Of a DNA stretch of 64,000 nucleotides, positions 53,068 through 60,467 are shown in pieces; the first letter of the stretch is position 1, and the number at the start of each line of letters is the position of its first letter. Below the pieces are notes generated by a model. That model was not told the origin of the DNA. It worked only from the letters and a program-made list of their open reading frames with translations, and did not search any database. Source of the DNA: Frateuria edaphi (GTDB lineage: Bacteria > Pseudomonadota > Gammaproteobacteria > Xanthomonadales > Rhodanobacteraceae); NCBI RefSeq assembly GCF_021117405.1, contig NZ_CP088251.1:1674001-1738000 (forward strand). The letters run 5' to 3'. The position numbers and the translations under genes are program-made.

Positions 53068-53697
53068 ATGCTCGTCGTCCACCACCTCAGCAATTCGCGC
53101 TCCCAACGCATCCTCTGGCTGCTGGAAGAACTGGACGTGCCCTACGAGATCAGGTTCTACGAACGCGAAGGGCGAAGCCACCTCGCCCCGGAGGAACTGA
53201 AGTCGGTCCATCCGCTTGGGAAATCTCCCGTGATAACCGACGAGGACCGCCCGGTGGCCGAGTCCGGCGCGATCGTCGACTACATCGTCCGCCGCCATGG
53301 CCGGGGCAGGCTCGCGCCCCCACCGGACAGCTGGCTCTACGACCAGTACGTGCAATGGCTGCACTACGCCGAAGGATCGGCGGCACTGCCCCTGATCATG
53401 AAAGGGTTGACCTCGTACCTGGGAGGCATGTGGCGCCCGCTCAAGGAGCGCGTCGATACCGAGCTGGACACCCACTTGAATTACATCGACCGGAGTCTCG
53501 CGGAGCGCGACTACCTGGTGGGAAACGCATTCTCCGCCGCGGACGTGCAGATGAGCTTCATCGGCGAACTGGCGGCGGTCCGGACCGACAGGAGCCGGTT
53601 CCCGAACCTCGATGCATGGGTACGCCGGCTCCAGAGCCGCCCGGCCTACCGAGCCGCCATCCGGCGGGGAGGACCCTATGCGCTCGAAGGCGGATGA
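53068..53697 (+). CDS. Glutathione S-transferase
   Basis: 209 residues. Thioredoxin-like N-terminal domain: VVHHLSNSRSQRILWLLEELDVPYEIRFYERE (catalytic Ser/Tyr near the start), HPLGKSPVITDEDRPVAESGAIVDYIV as the glutathione site. The all-helical C-terminal domain ends DRSLAERDYLVGNAFSAADVQMSFIGEL. It belongs to the bacterial GST class that starts with the SNSRSQR stretch. It adjoins osmC; together they deal with organic peroxides and electrophiles. Confidence 0.93.
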   Translation: MLVVHHLSNSRSQRILWLLEELDVPYEIRFYEREGRSHLAPEELKSVHPLGKSPVITDEDRPVAESGAIVDYIVRRHGRGRLAPPPDSWLYDQYVQWLHYAEGSAALPLIMKGLTSYLGGMWRPLKERVDTELDTHLNYIDRSLAERDYLVGNAFSAADVQMSFIGELAAVRTDRSRFPNLDAWVRRLQSRPAYRAAIRRGGPYALEGG

Positions 53698-53785
53698 TGA
53701 AAAACCGCTGTCTCCGTTCCCGGCAGCGTTTGAAAGTCCACGGCCGTCAACCGGGTGTTCCGGCCATCCAATCGAGAGACTTCCG

Positions 53786-54832
53786 ATGTCCAGCAACATG
53801 TATGACGACACGGTCCCCGCGCTGTTGCGGGGGCTTGGCGTCCTTCAGTCGTATCTGCACAAGATGCAGGCGGCCGTGGACGCCGGCCAGTTCAGCGCCG
53901 AAGAACTGCTTCAGGCACGCCTGGCGGACGACATGCTTCCCCTCGGCCGCCAGTTCCAGATCGCCAGCGACAACGCGAAGAACGGTCCCGCCCGCCTGGT
54001 CGGCCAGGACGCGCCCTGGTTTGCCGACGACGAACGGACGATCGGGGAATACAGCCACCGGATCGAAAAGACGATCGCGTACCTGCGCACATTGACGCCG
54101 GAGCTGTTCGAAGGCAGCCAGGCGCGGATGATCGACCAGTCATACCGGCACGCGGGCTCCGCCATGTCCGGAGGGGACTACCTGCGCGCCCTGCTGCTGC
54201 CCAACTTCTATTTCCATGTCGCGGTGGCCCACTCGATCCTGCGCCACGAGGGCCTGCGGCTGGGCAAGAGCGACTATCTCGGCGCACTGCCCGGACAGAC
54301 CACGACTCCGGCCGGCGATGCCCTCGCGATACGGTTCCTGACCCGCCCCGAAAGCATCCAGTGGCTCGCTGACAACGGCCTGCCGGAGGTGCCATCGACT
54401 GAAGAGCTTGGAAAGAGCCACTTCCAGTTCGACCTGCAGCCGCTTCCGGTGAGGCTGTCAGACCTGGTCGGCTCGCTGATGGAAGACCTCGGCGCATTCG
54501 AGGGCGGATTGCTGCTGCTGGATGACTGGATCTGGGACGACGAGTACGAGGGCGACCCATCTGAACCGTATCGGCAGGCGCACAACGAAGCCCGCCCTCT
54601 GAACGAAGTGCCGGGGCTGCTGCTGGGCAAGTCGGCTCGCCAGGACACCGTGGCACTTTTGACCTTGCTCGTGGAGCGCAAGTGGTCCGGCCAGCTCTAT
54701 TTCGCGCCCGGCGCCACGATCCTGAGGATCGTCGGGGGTGACCGTGCGCATGTATCCACCGCCAATCCGGAAGCAGAACGACTCGTGCGATATCGGCTCG
54801 CCGTTTCGGGTGGCGACATTGTGCCGATCTGA
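53786..54832 (+). CDS. DUF1993-domain protein with C-terminal extension
   Basis: 348 residues. The N-terminal about 170 residues match DUF1993 (DinB-like helical bundle): YDDTVPALLRGLGVLQSYLHKMQAAVDAG, LADDMLPLGRQFQIASDNAKNGPARL, LLLPNFYFHVAVAHSILRHEGLRLGKSDYLG. The rest, about 175 residues, has no known domain. It has a beta-rich, acidic stretch (LLLLDDWIWDDEYEGDPSEPYRQAH) and ends GGDRAHVSTANPEAERLVRYRL. Two-domain DUF1993 proteins are not common in my experience, so the fusion deserves attention. It could be a metal-dependent thiol-binding protein as for other DinB-like folds (inference). Confidence 0.8.
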   Translation: MSSNMYDDTVPALLRGLGVLQSYLHKMQAAVDAGQFSAEELLQARLADDMLPLGRQFQIASDNAKNGPARLVGQDAPWFADDERTIGEYSHRIEKTIAYLRTLTPELFEGSQARMIDQSYRHAGSAMSGGDYLRALLLPNFYFHVAVAHSILRHEGLRLGKSDYLGALPGQTTTPAGDALAIRFLTRPESIQWLADNGLPEVPSTEELGKSHFQFDLQPLPVRLSDLVGSLMEDLGAFEGGLLLLDDWIWDDEYEGDPSEPYRQAHNEARPLNEVPGLLLGKSARQDTVALLTLLVERKWSGQLYFAPGATILRIVGGDRAHVSTANPEAERLVRYRLAVSGGDIVPI

Positions 54833-54863
54833 CGAGCTTTACCCATGCCTACAGGAGGCGACC

Positions 54864-55241
54864 ATGAACAAGCACGAGAACCTCGACGAAGCCTTTATTG
54901 CGCGCCAGCGCGAGCGCCTGCTCCAGCTGCGCGCACAGCTCATTGCCGGTGGCGACGCAGCCGGTGAGGAGGAAGACACCTTGCAGATGGCCGCGGGCAG
55001 CGAACCCCGGGATTCCGTCGACGACGGCGACCGACTCGAACAGCAGGCCAACGACGAAGCGATACTGGCCCACGACCTGCAGCGGATCGCCTCCATCGAC
55101 CGGGCGCTGCAAAAAATACGGGAACACACCTATGGCGTATCCGATGGCAATGGCGAACCCATCGATCGCGCGCATCTGGAGGCCGTGCCCGAGGCGGTGT
55201 TTACGGTGGAGGAACTGAACGCACGAGCGCGCCAACAATGA
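54864..55241 (+). CDS. DksA/TraR-like protein lacking zinc cysteines
   Basis: 125 residues: a coiled coil (IARQRERLLQLRAQLIAG...EEDTLQMAAG) and then ALQKIREHTYGVSDGNGEPIDRAHLEAVPEAVFTVEEL, which is the DksA globular region. The family has four Cys (CxxC pairs) there; all are replaced (GVSD, VFTVEE). Binding in the RNA-polymerase secondary channel without zinc is known for some DksA paralogues. A strong AGGAGG ribosome site precedes the ATG. The next gene overlaps its stop by ATGA. Confidence 0.85.
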   Translation: MNKHENLDEAFIARQRERLLQLRAQLIAGGDAAGEEEDTLQMAAGSEPRDSVDDGDRLEQQANDEAILAHDLQRIASIDRALQKIREHTYGVSDGNGEPIDRAHLEAVPEAVFTVEELNARARQQ

Positions 55242-55609
55242 AACGCCCGGACGAGCATTCGGGCGTGACCCAGGCCGACGTTGCCGAGGCGGCAGACATG
55301 CTCCTGGTCGCCGGGGAACGCCCGAGCCCCGACCGTGTGCGAGCGTTGATCGGCACGGGGTCGCATGACGTTGTCGCGGGGCTCCTGGACGCCTGGTGGG
55401 AAGACCTGGGGCGACGCATCATCGGCCCATCGACTGACCCGTGGGCGCCGCCGCCGGAGATCCAGCAGATTGCCGCGACGCTTTGGGTACGGGCCATCGC
55501 GCGCTCACGCGCCATGCTGGCCGCTTCTCATGAGGAAGAGCGCGATCGTTTGCTCGGAACGATCGCCCAACTGGAAGCGAGGCTGATGGATGGCGCTTCC
55601 GGAAGCTAA
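55238..55609 (+). CDS. KfrA-N-like DNA-binding protein
   Basis: 123 residues. The start is VTQADVAEAADMLLVAGERPSPDRVRALIGTGSHDVVAGLLDAWWEDLGRRI. This is a KfrA N-terminal helix-turn-helix pattern, as in plasmid-replication and partition regulators. A helix with ARSRAMLAASHEEERDRLLGTIAQLEARL follows, ending early without the long KfrA coiled coil. It is coupled to the DksA-like gene by ATGA and is probably a small DNA-binding regulator. Confidence 0.75.
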   Translation: MKRPDEHSGVTQADVAEAADMLLVAGERPSPDRVRALIGTGSHDVVAGLLDAWWEDLGRRIIGPSTDPWAPPPEIQQIAATLWVRAIARSRAMLAASHEEERDRLLGTIAQLEARLMDGASGS

Positions 55610-55865
55610 CGTCGGGACCTCCACCGGAACCTTAGGCATCGCTAGGAAACGCCTCGCGGTGACGGCCGAAATAGCCGACCCGTTGATCCGGCTTCACGGG
55701 GGAGCAGAGGTGATTTTCGAGGAGGATTTTTCCGATCGCCTCGAAGGCATGTCCAAGCGCCGCCGCAAGAAATGGCTCGCACGCCGATCGATCCTGTTGC
55801 TGGATGAATACGACGACGGCGCGTTCGATACCAACGGCGAACTCGACCCTTGGGAACCCGACTAG
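55590..55865 (+). CDS. Hypothetical 91-residue acidic/basic protein
   Basis: A short protein overlapping the KfrA-like gene by 20 bases. It has a basic middle (RLEGMSKRRRKKWLARRS) and an acidic end (LLLDEYDDGAFDTNGELDPWEPD). No family was recognised. Its co-orientation and overlap suggest that it belongs to the same small operon. The start at 55590 is the only ATG before the conserved-looking part except for internal Met. Confidence 0.55.
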   Translation: MALPEANVGTSTGTLGIARKRLAVTAEIADPLIRLHGGAEVIFEEDFSDRLEGMSKRRRKKWLARRSILLLDEYDDGAFDTNGELDPWEPD

Positions 55866-56102
55866 GGACGTGCGCCACCGTGGCGGGACGCCACGAAAGG
55901 CTGGTGTCCCGGCAAGGACAGGGCGGCCACTGTGGGCCACGCGGTAGTCATCCACCCGCACATGAGGGAACTGTGCGCTTCCAGCATTCTCACGCAGTGT
56001 CCAGGAGCCCAAGGTGGTCGTGCCTGGGGTTCTGCCGACCTGATGAAATCCGCGGTCAATCCGGGCGGGCCGACGCCTTCGATGGGGCGAGCGCGCAACC
56101 TG

Positions 56103-57386
56103 ATGGAGATGGCGTTTGTGCTTGACTTGAGTGCGGCAAAAGGACTGCTTGAGCAGTTCGCCAGCGTGCGTTCGAAGACGGAGCAACTGGCCGAAGGGCT
56201 TTCGGATGCCGATGCCAGCGTACAGTCGATGCCCGATGCCTCGCCCACGAAGTGGCATCTTGCGCACACGACCTGGTTCTTCGAGACCTTTGTGCTGCGT
56301 ACAGGGGTTGCCGGATACGTGCCGTTTGACCACCGGTATCACTATCTCTTCAACAGCTATTACGAAGCGGAGGGACCACGCCTGGCGCGGCATCTGCGCG
56401 GTCTGCTGACGCGGCCGTCCCTTGCCGAGATCATGCAGTACCGGTCCCACGTGACCCAGGCGATCAAGGTCCATTTCGCTTGCCTTCCGCCAAGTCTGCT
56501 CGAGCTCATCGAGCTGGGTTGCCACCATGAGCAGCAGCACCAGGAACTGTTGCAAACGGACATCCTCCACCTCTTTGGCAGCAACCCGCTGCTTCCGGCC
56601 TGGCATCCCGGGGACATGAGTGCGTCCGGCAACAGCAGCGAGCCTCATGAGCTGCGCTGGGTAACCGGGCGATGTGGCCCGGTGGAAATCGGCCACGATG
56701 GTCCAGGCTTCGCCTTCGACTGCGAAACTCCCAGACACACGACATGGCTCTCGCCGCACGCACTCTCCAGCCGGCTGGTGACCAATGCCCAATGGCGCGC
56801 GTTCGTGGACGCGGGTGGCTACCGGGATCCGGATCTGTGGTTGTCCGATGGTTGGGCCTGGGTGAAGCAGGATCACATCGAAGCGCCCCTGTACTGGCAG
56901 CGCGCCGCCGATGGGCACTGGGGCAGCCAGTTCGGGCCACGAGGTACCGTGGGGCTCGCCGAGCACGCGCCGGTGCGGCATGTCAGCTATTACGAGGCAG
57001 ATGCCTTTGCACGTTGGGCCGGGGCACGCCTGCCGACCGAGGCGGAATGGGAAGCCGCGGCTGCGCTTCTTGATCCCTTGAAGGGGCCTTTTCTCGAATC
57101 CGTGGCACCGGGCATTCCAGAGGACGATACCTCCGACGCGCCCCTTCGCCAGATGTATGGCGAGCTATGGCAGTGGACAGCCTCTGCCTACCTGCCCTAT
57201 CCGGGATTTCGCCCGGCTGCGGGAGCGGTTGGCGAGTACAACGGCAAGTTCATGTCCGGGCAGTTCGTCCTTCGTGGAGGAAGTTGCGCCACGCCTCGCG
57301 GCCACGTAAGGCCGAGCTATCGCAATTTCTTCTACCCCCACCAGCGATGGCAATTCACCGGCGTGCGCCTGGCCAGGAATCTATAG
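56103..57386 (+). CDS. egtB: Ergothioneine sulfoxide synthase EgtB
   Basis: About 427 residues. The N-terminal DinB-like domain holds the iron site: WHLAHTTWFFETFVL (His52/His55 region) and HHEQQHQELLQTDILHLF, an H-x3-H-x-E pattern with His142, His146 and Glu148. The C-terminal formylglycine-generating-enzyme-like domain has VTNAQWRAFVDAGGY, VKQDHIEAPLYWQRAADGHW, HVSYYEADAFARWAGARLPTEAEWEAAA and ends NFFYPHQRWQFTGVRLARNL. It joins cysteine or gamma-Glu-Cys to hercynine using oxygen. The EgtD partner is at 42194. ATG 56103 is used; 56109 and GTG 56118 are other possible starts. Confidence 0.94.
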   Translation: MEMAFVLDLSAAKGLLEQFASVRSKTEQLAEGLSDADASVQSMPDASPTKWHLAHTTWFFETFVLRTGVAGYVPFDHRYHYLFNSYYEAEGPRLARHLRGLLTRPSLAEIMQYRSHVTQAIKVHFACLPPSLLELIELGCHHEQQHQELLQTDILHLFGSNPLLPAWHPGDMSASGNSSEPHELRWVTGRCGPVEIGHDGPGFAFDCETPRHTTWLSPHALSSRLVTNAQWRAFVDAGGYRDPDLWLSDGWAWVKQDHIEAPLYWQRAADGHWGSQFGPRGTVGLAEHAPVRHVSYYEADAFARWAGARLPTEAEWEAAAALLDPLKGPFLESVAPGIPEDDTSDAPLRQMYGELWQWTASAYLPYPGFRPAAGAVGEYNGKFMSGQFVLRGGSCATPRGHVRPSYRNFFYPHQRWQFTGVRLARNL

Positions 57387-57521
57387 CTGCGCCTGAAGCC
57401 AGCTGCCCTCGAGAACACCACCTTATCGAGGGCGGCTGCCTTCCCCGCCCCTGCGCATCGCTCGGGAACGCGCGTGCCCCGGCCCTGCGACAAATCGCCC
57501 ACTCCCCCGCGCCCTTCCCGC

Positions 57522-57535
57522 CTGACCTGAATCAA
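57522..57535 (+). promoter_or_regulatory. FNR/DNR-like box upstream of norB
   Basis: CTGAC-CTGA-ATCAA: the right half is a perfect ATCAA, the left half has three of five of TTGAT. It lies 53 bases before the norB start, a distance that fits class II activation near -41.5. This would tie NO-reductase expression to low oxygen or NO. Confidence 0.55.
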
Positions 57536-57588
57536 GAGCGCTCCCTGCCCTGCCCCTGACCATGCGCGCGTCCTCAAGGAGACGCGCA

Positions 57589-59871
57589 ATGAGCACCACC
57601 CGAAAACTCTGGCTGGGGCTGGCGGCTTTGCTGCTGGCCTCGTTCGCTGTCCTGCTATGGGTCGGCAAGGAAGTCCATCAGCAGGCGCCGCCGCTGCCTT
57701 CGGCGGTCGTCACCGCGGACGGCCATACGCTCTACACGCGGGCCGACATCGAGCTTGGCCGGCAGGTGTGGCAGAGCATCGGCGGCCAGCAGCTGGGTTC
57801 GATCTGGGGCCACGGCGCGCTGGTCGCGCCGGACTGGAGCGCGGACTGGCTGCACCGCGAAGCGACCACCATGCTCGAGCTGCTTGCCCGTGACGAAGGC
57901 GCCGCCTCGTTCGCCTCGCTCGATGCCGGCCGCCAGGCCGCGCTGAAGGCCCGCGTGCAACAGGAAGAGCGCACCAACACCTACGACGCGGCGCACGGCA
58001 CGATCACCGTGTCGCCGCTGCGCGCGCAGGCGATGGAAGTGGTCGCGCGGCACTACGACAGCCTGTTCAGTAACGACCCGGCCACGCACAAGCTGCGCGA
58101 GGGCTACGCGATGCGCGAGAACACCATCGCCGAGATGGAGCATCGCCGCGTCGTCACCGCGTTCTTCTTTTGGACCAGCTGGGCCGCCGCGGCCGAGCGT
58201 CCCGGGCACAGCGTGAGCTACACGCAGAACTGGCCATTCGATCCGCTGGTGGGCAACCAGCCCAGCGGCACCACCTTCATCTGGTCGATCTTCAGCATCC
58301 TGTTCCTGATCCTCGGCATCGGCCTGCTCGGCTGGCACCATGCGGTGCAGAGCCACAAGGAAAGCCCGGCGGTGCCGCCGGCGCGCGATCCGCTGGCCGA
58401 CTTCAAGCCCACGCCCTCGATGAAGGCGACCGCCAAGTATTTCTGGACGGTGATGGGCCTTTTCCTCACGCAGATCCTGCTTGGCGCGACCACCGCGCAC
58501 TACCAGGTGGAAGGCCAGCAGGCCTACGGCTTCGCGCTGGCCAACATCCTGCCCTATGCGCTCACGCGCACCTGGCACACCGAGCTGGCCGTGCTGTGGA
58601 TCGCCACCGCGTGGCTCGCCACGGGCCTGTACATCGCGCCGGTGATCGGCGGACATGAACCGAAGTTCCAGCGCCTGGGCGTCAATTTCCTGTGGGTGTG
58701 CCTGATCCTGATCGTGGTCGGCTCCTTCGCCGGCCAATGGTTCGCGGTGATGGACAAGATGGGCCTGAAGTACAACTTCTGGTTCGGCCACCAGGGCTGG
58801 GAATACACCGACATCGGCCGCTTCTGGCAGATCTTCCTGTTCATCGGGCTGATGCTGTGGCTGTTCCTGGTCGGCCGTGCACTGTGGCCGGCGATCAAGC
58901 GCCGCGACGAGACCTCCAACATCGTGGGCCTGTTGTTCCTCTCCACCATCGCGATCGGCCTGCTCTATGGCGCCGGCCTGATGTGGGGCGAGCACACCCA
59001 CATCGCGATGGTCGAGTACTGGCGCTGGTGGGTGGTGCACTTGTGGGTGGAAGGCTTCTTCGAGGTGTTCGCCACCGCGGTGATCAGCTACCTGTTCGTG
59101 CGCCTTGGCTTGCTGCGCGTGCACAGCGCGACGGTGAACGTGCTCTTCGCCACCATCGTGTTCATGGCGGGTGGCGTGCTCGGCACCCTGCACCACCTGT
59201 ACTTCACCGGCACGACCACGGCGGTCATCGCGCTGGGTGCGAGCTTCTCCGCGCTGGAAGTGGTGCCGCTGGCGCTCATTGGACTTGAGGCCTACGACAA
59301 CTGGAAGAAGCAGCACGCCGCGCCGTGGATGGCGCGCTATCGCTGGCCGATCATCTTCTTCGTGGCGGTGAGTTTCTGGAACCTGATCGGTGCCGGCCTG
59401 TTCGGCTTCCTGGTCAACACGCCGATCGCGCTGTACTACATGCAGGGCCTGAACCTGACGGCCACGCACGGCCACACCGCACTGATGGGCGTGTACGGCA
59501 TGCTCGGACTGGGCCTGATGCTGTTCTGCCTGCGCGGCATCAAGCCGGAGGCGCACTGGCGCGAAGGCTGGCTGAAAGGTGCGTTCTGGTCGCTCAACAT
59601 CGGCCTGTCGATGATGGCCCTGCTGACCTTGTTGCCGCTGGGCATCCTGCAGCTCGACGCGGTGCTCGACCACGGCTACTGGTTCGCCCGCTCGGAGCAC
59701 TTCATGGACCGCCCGCTGATCCACCTTCTGGTGTGGATGCGCGTGCCGGGCGACACGCTGTTCGCGGTGGGTGCACTGCTGACCTCCGTGTTCGTGGCCT
59801 CGCTGTGGCTCCGTGGGAAACGCGAGCCCAGGGTGGTGCCGCTGCCGCAGGCGGCGAGCGAGAACGCTTGA
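57589..59871 (+). CDS. norB: Quinol-dependent nitric oxide reductase (qNorB type)
   Basis: A 760-residue membrane enzyme reducing NO to N2O with quinol electrons. The N-terminal extension (VVTADGHTLYTRADIELGRQVWQSIGGQQLGSIWGHGALVAPDWSADWLHREA) is the hydrophilic cytochrome-like domain fused in the quinol type. Then come 12-14 membrane helices with His clusters for haems and non-haem iron: TRTWHTELAVLWIATAWLATGLYIAP, WWVVHLWVEGFFEVFATAVISYLF and GTLHHLYFTGTTTAV. No norC is nearby, as expected for the single-subunit type. ATG 57589 is preferred over 57562 because AAGGAGA lies 6 bases upstream. Confidence 0.93.
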   Translation: MSTTRKLWLGLAALLLASFAVLLWVGKEVHQQAPPLPSAVVTADGHTLYTRADIELGRQVWQSIGGQQLGSIWGHGALVAPDWSADWLHREATTMLELLARDEGAASFASLDAGRQAALKARVQQEERTNTYDAAHGTITVSPLRAQAMEVVARHYDSLFSNDPATHKLREGYAMRENTIAEMEHRRVVTAFFFWTSWAAAAERPGHSVSYTQNWPFDPLVGNQPSGTTFIWSIFSILFLILGIGLLGWHHAVQSHKESPAVPPARDPLADFKPTPSMKATAKYFWTVMGLFLTQILLGATTAHYQVEGQQAYGFALANILPYALTRTWHTELAVLWIATAWLATGLYIAPVIGGHEPKFQRLGVNFLWVCLILIVVGSFAGQWFAVMDKMGLKYNFWFGHQGWEYTDIGRFWQIFLFIGLMLWLFLVGRALWPAIKRRDETSNIVGLLFLSTIAIGLLYGAGLMWGEHTHIAMVEYWRWWVVHLWVEGFFEVFATAVISYLFVRLGLLRVHSATVNVLFATIVFMAGGVLGTLHHLYFTGTTTAVIALGASFSALEVVPLALIGLEAYDNWKKQHAAPWMARYRWPIIFFVAVSFWNLIGAGLFGFLVNTPIALYYMQGLNLTATHGHTALMGVYGMLGLGLMLFCLRGIKPEAHWREGWLKGAFWSLNIGLSMMALLTLLPLGILQLDAVLDHGYWFARSEHFMDRPLIHLLVWMRVPGDTLFAVGALLTSVFVASLWLRGKREPRVVPLPQAASENA

Positions 59872-59877
59872 CCGATA

Positions 59878-59905
59878 TCAGGGCGCGCCGCGAGGCGCGC
59901 CCTGA
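59878..59905 (+). terminator. Terminator hairpin after norB
   Basis: Perfect 12-bp stem TCAGGGCGCGCC / GGCGCGCCCTGA with a GCGA loop, followed by TCCTTT. It sits 7 bases past the norB stop. Confidence 0.78.
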
Positions 59906-59941
59906 TCCTTTGGTCGAAGAAAAAAATCCGATCCTGCCGAG

Positions 59942-60010
59942 CGTCATCCCCGCGAAAGCGGGAACCACTTCGATCTACCTGCAAGCGATTCCGGCTTTCG
60001 CGGGAATGAC
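59942..60010. repeat. REP-like inverted repeat, copy 2
   Basis: CGTCATCCCCGCGAAAGCGG and an opposite half CTTTCGCGGGAATGAC about 30 bases later. It is of the same kind as the repeat at 42095-42163. Located between norB and the SirB2 gene. Confidence 0.8.
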
Positions 60011-60062
60011 ACCCGAAAGACCGGCAGGCCCCGCCCTTACCGAGCCCTGGTTCCGGTTTCCC

Positions 60063-60467
60063 ATGTTCGAGTTCTATCCCCAGATCAAGGCCGTCCACAT
60101 CGCCTGCGTCCTGCTCAGCGGCGCGCTGTTCGCGATGCGCGGGCTGCTGGTGCAAGCCGGCCGCGCCGGTGCGGCGCACTGGGCGCCGCTGCGCTATCTC
60201 AGCTACACGATCGACACCACGCTGCTTACCGCCGCGCTGATGCTGCTGACCATCCTTCCGCGGGGCTACTTCGCCAACGGCTGGTTGACGGTGAAGCTGG
60301 TGCTGGTGGTGGCCTACGTCGTGCTCGGCAGTCTCGCGCTCAAACGCGCGCGCACGCCGCGGGCGCGGCGCTTGTTCCTGCTCGCCGCGGTAGCGGCCTA
60401 CGTATTCGTCCTGGGGATCGCGCGCATGCATCATCCGCTCGGCTGGCTGCACGGTTGGATCGCGTGA
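60063..60467 (+). CDS. SirB2-family membrane protein
   Basis: 134 residues with four hydrophobic helices: IKAVHIACVLLSGALFAMRGLLVQ, LSYTIDTTLLTAALMLLTIL, WLTVKLVLVVAYVVLGSLAL and LFLLAAVAAYVFVLGIARMHHPLGWL. This is the SirB2/invasion-gene-expression family of small inner-membrane proteins of unknown activity; the conserved His in VHIAC and HHPLGW suggest haem or metal contact. It overlaps the decarboxylase gene by GTGA. Confidence 0.85.
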   Translation: MFEFYPQIKAVHIACVLLSGALFAMRGLLVQAGRAGAAHWAPLRYLSYTIDTTLLTAALMLLTILPRGYFANGWLTVKLVLVVAYVVLGSLALKRARTPRARRLFLLAAVAAYVFVLGIARMHHPLGWLHGWIA

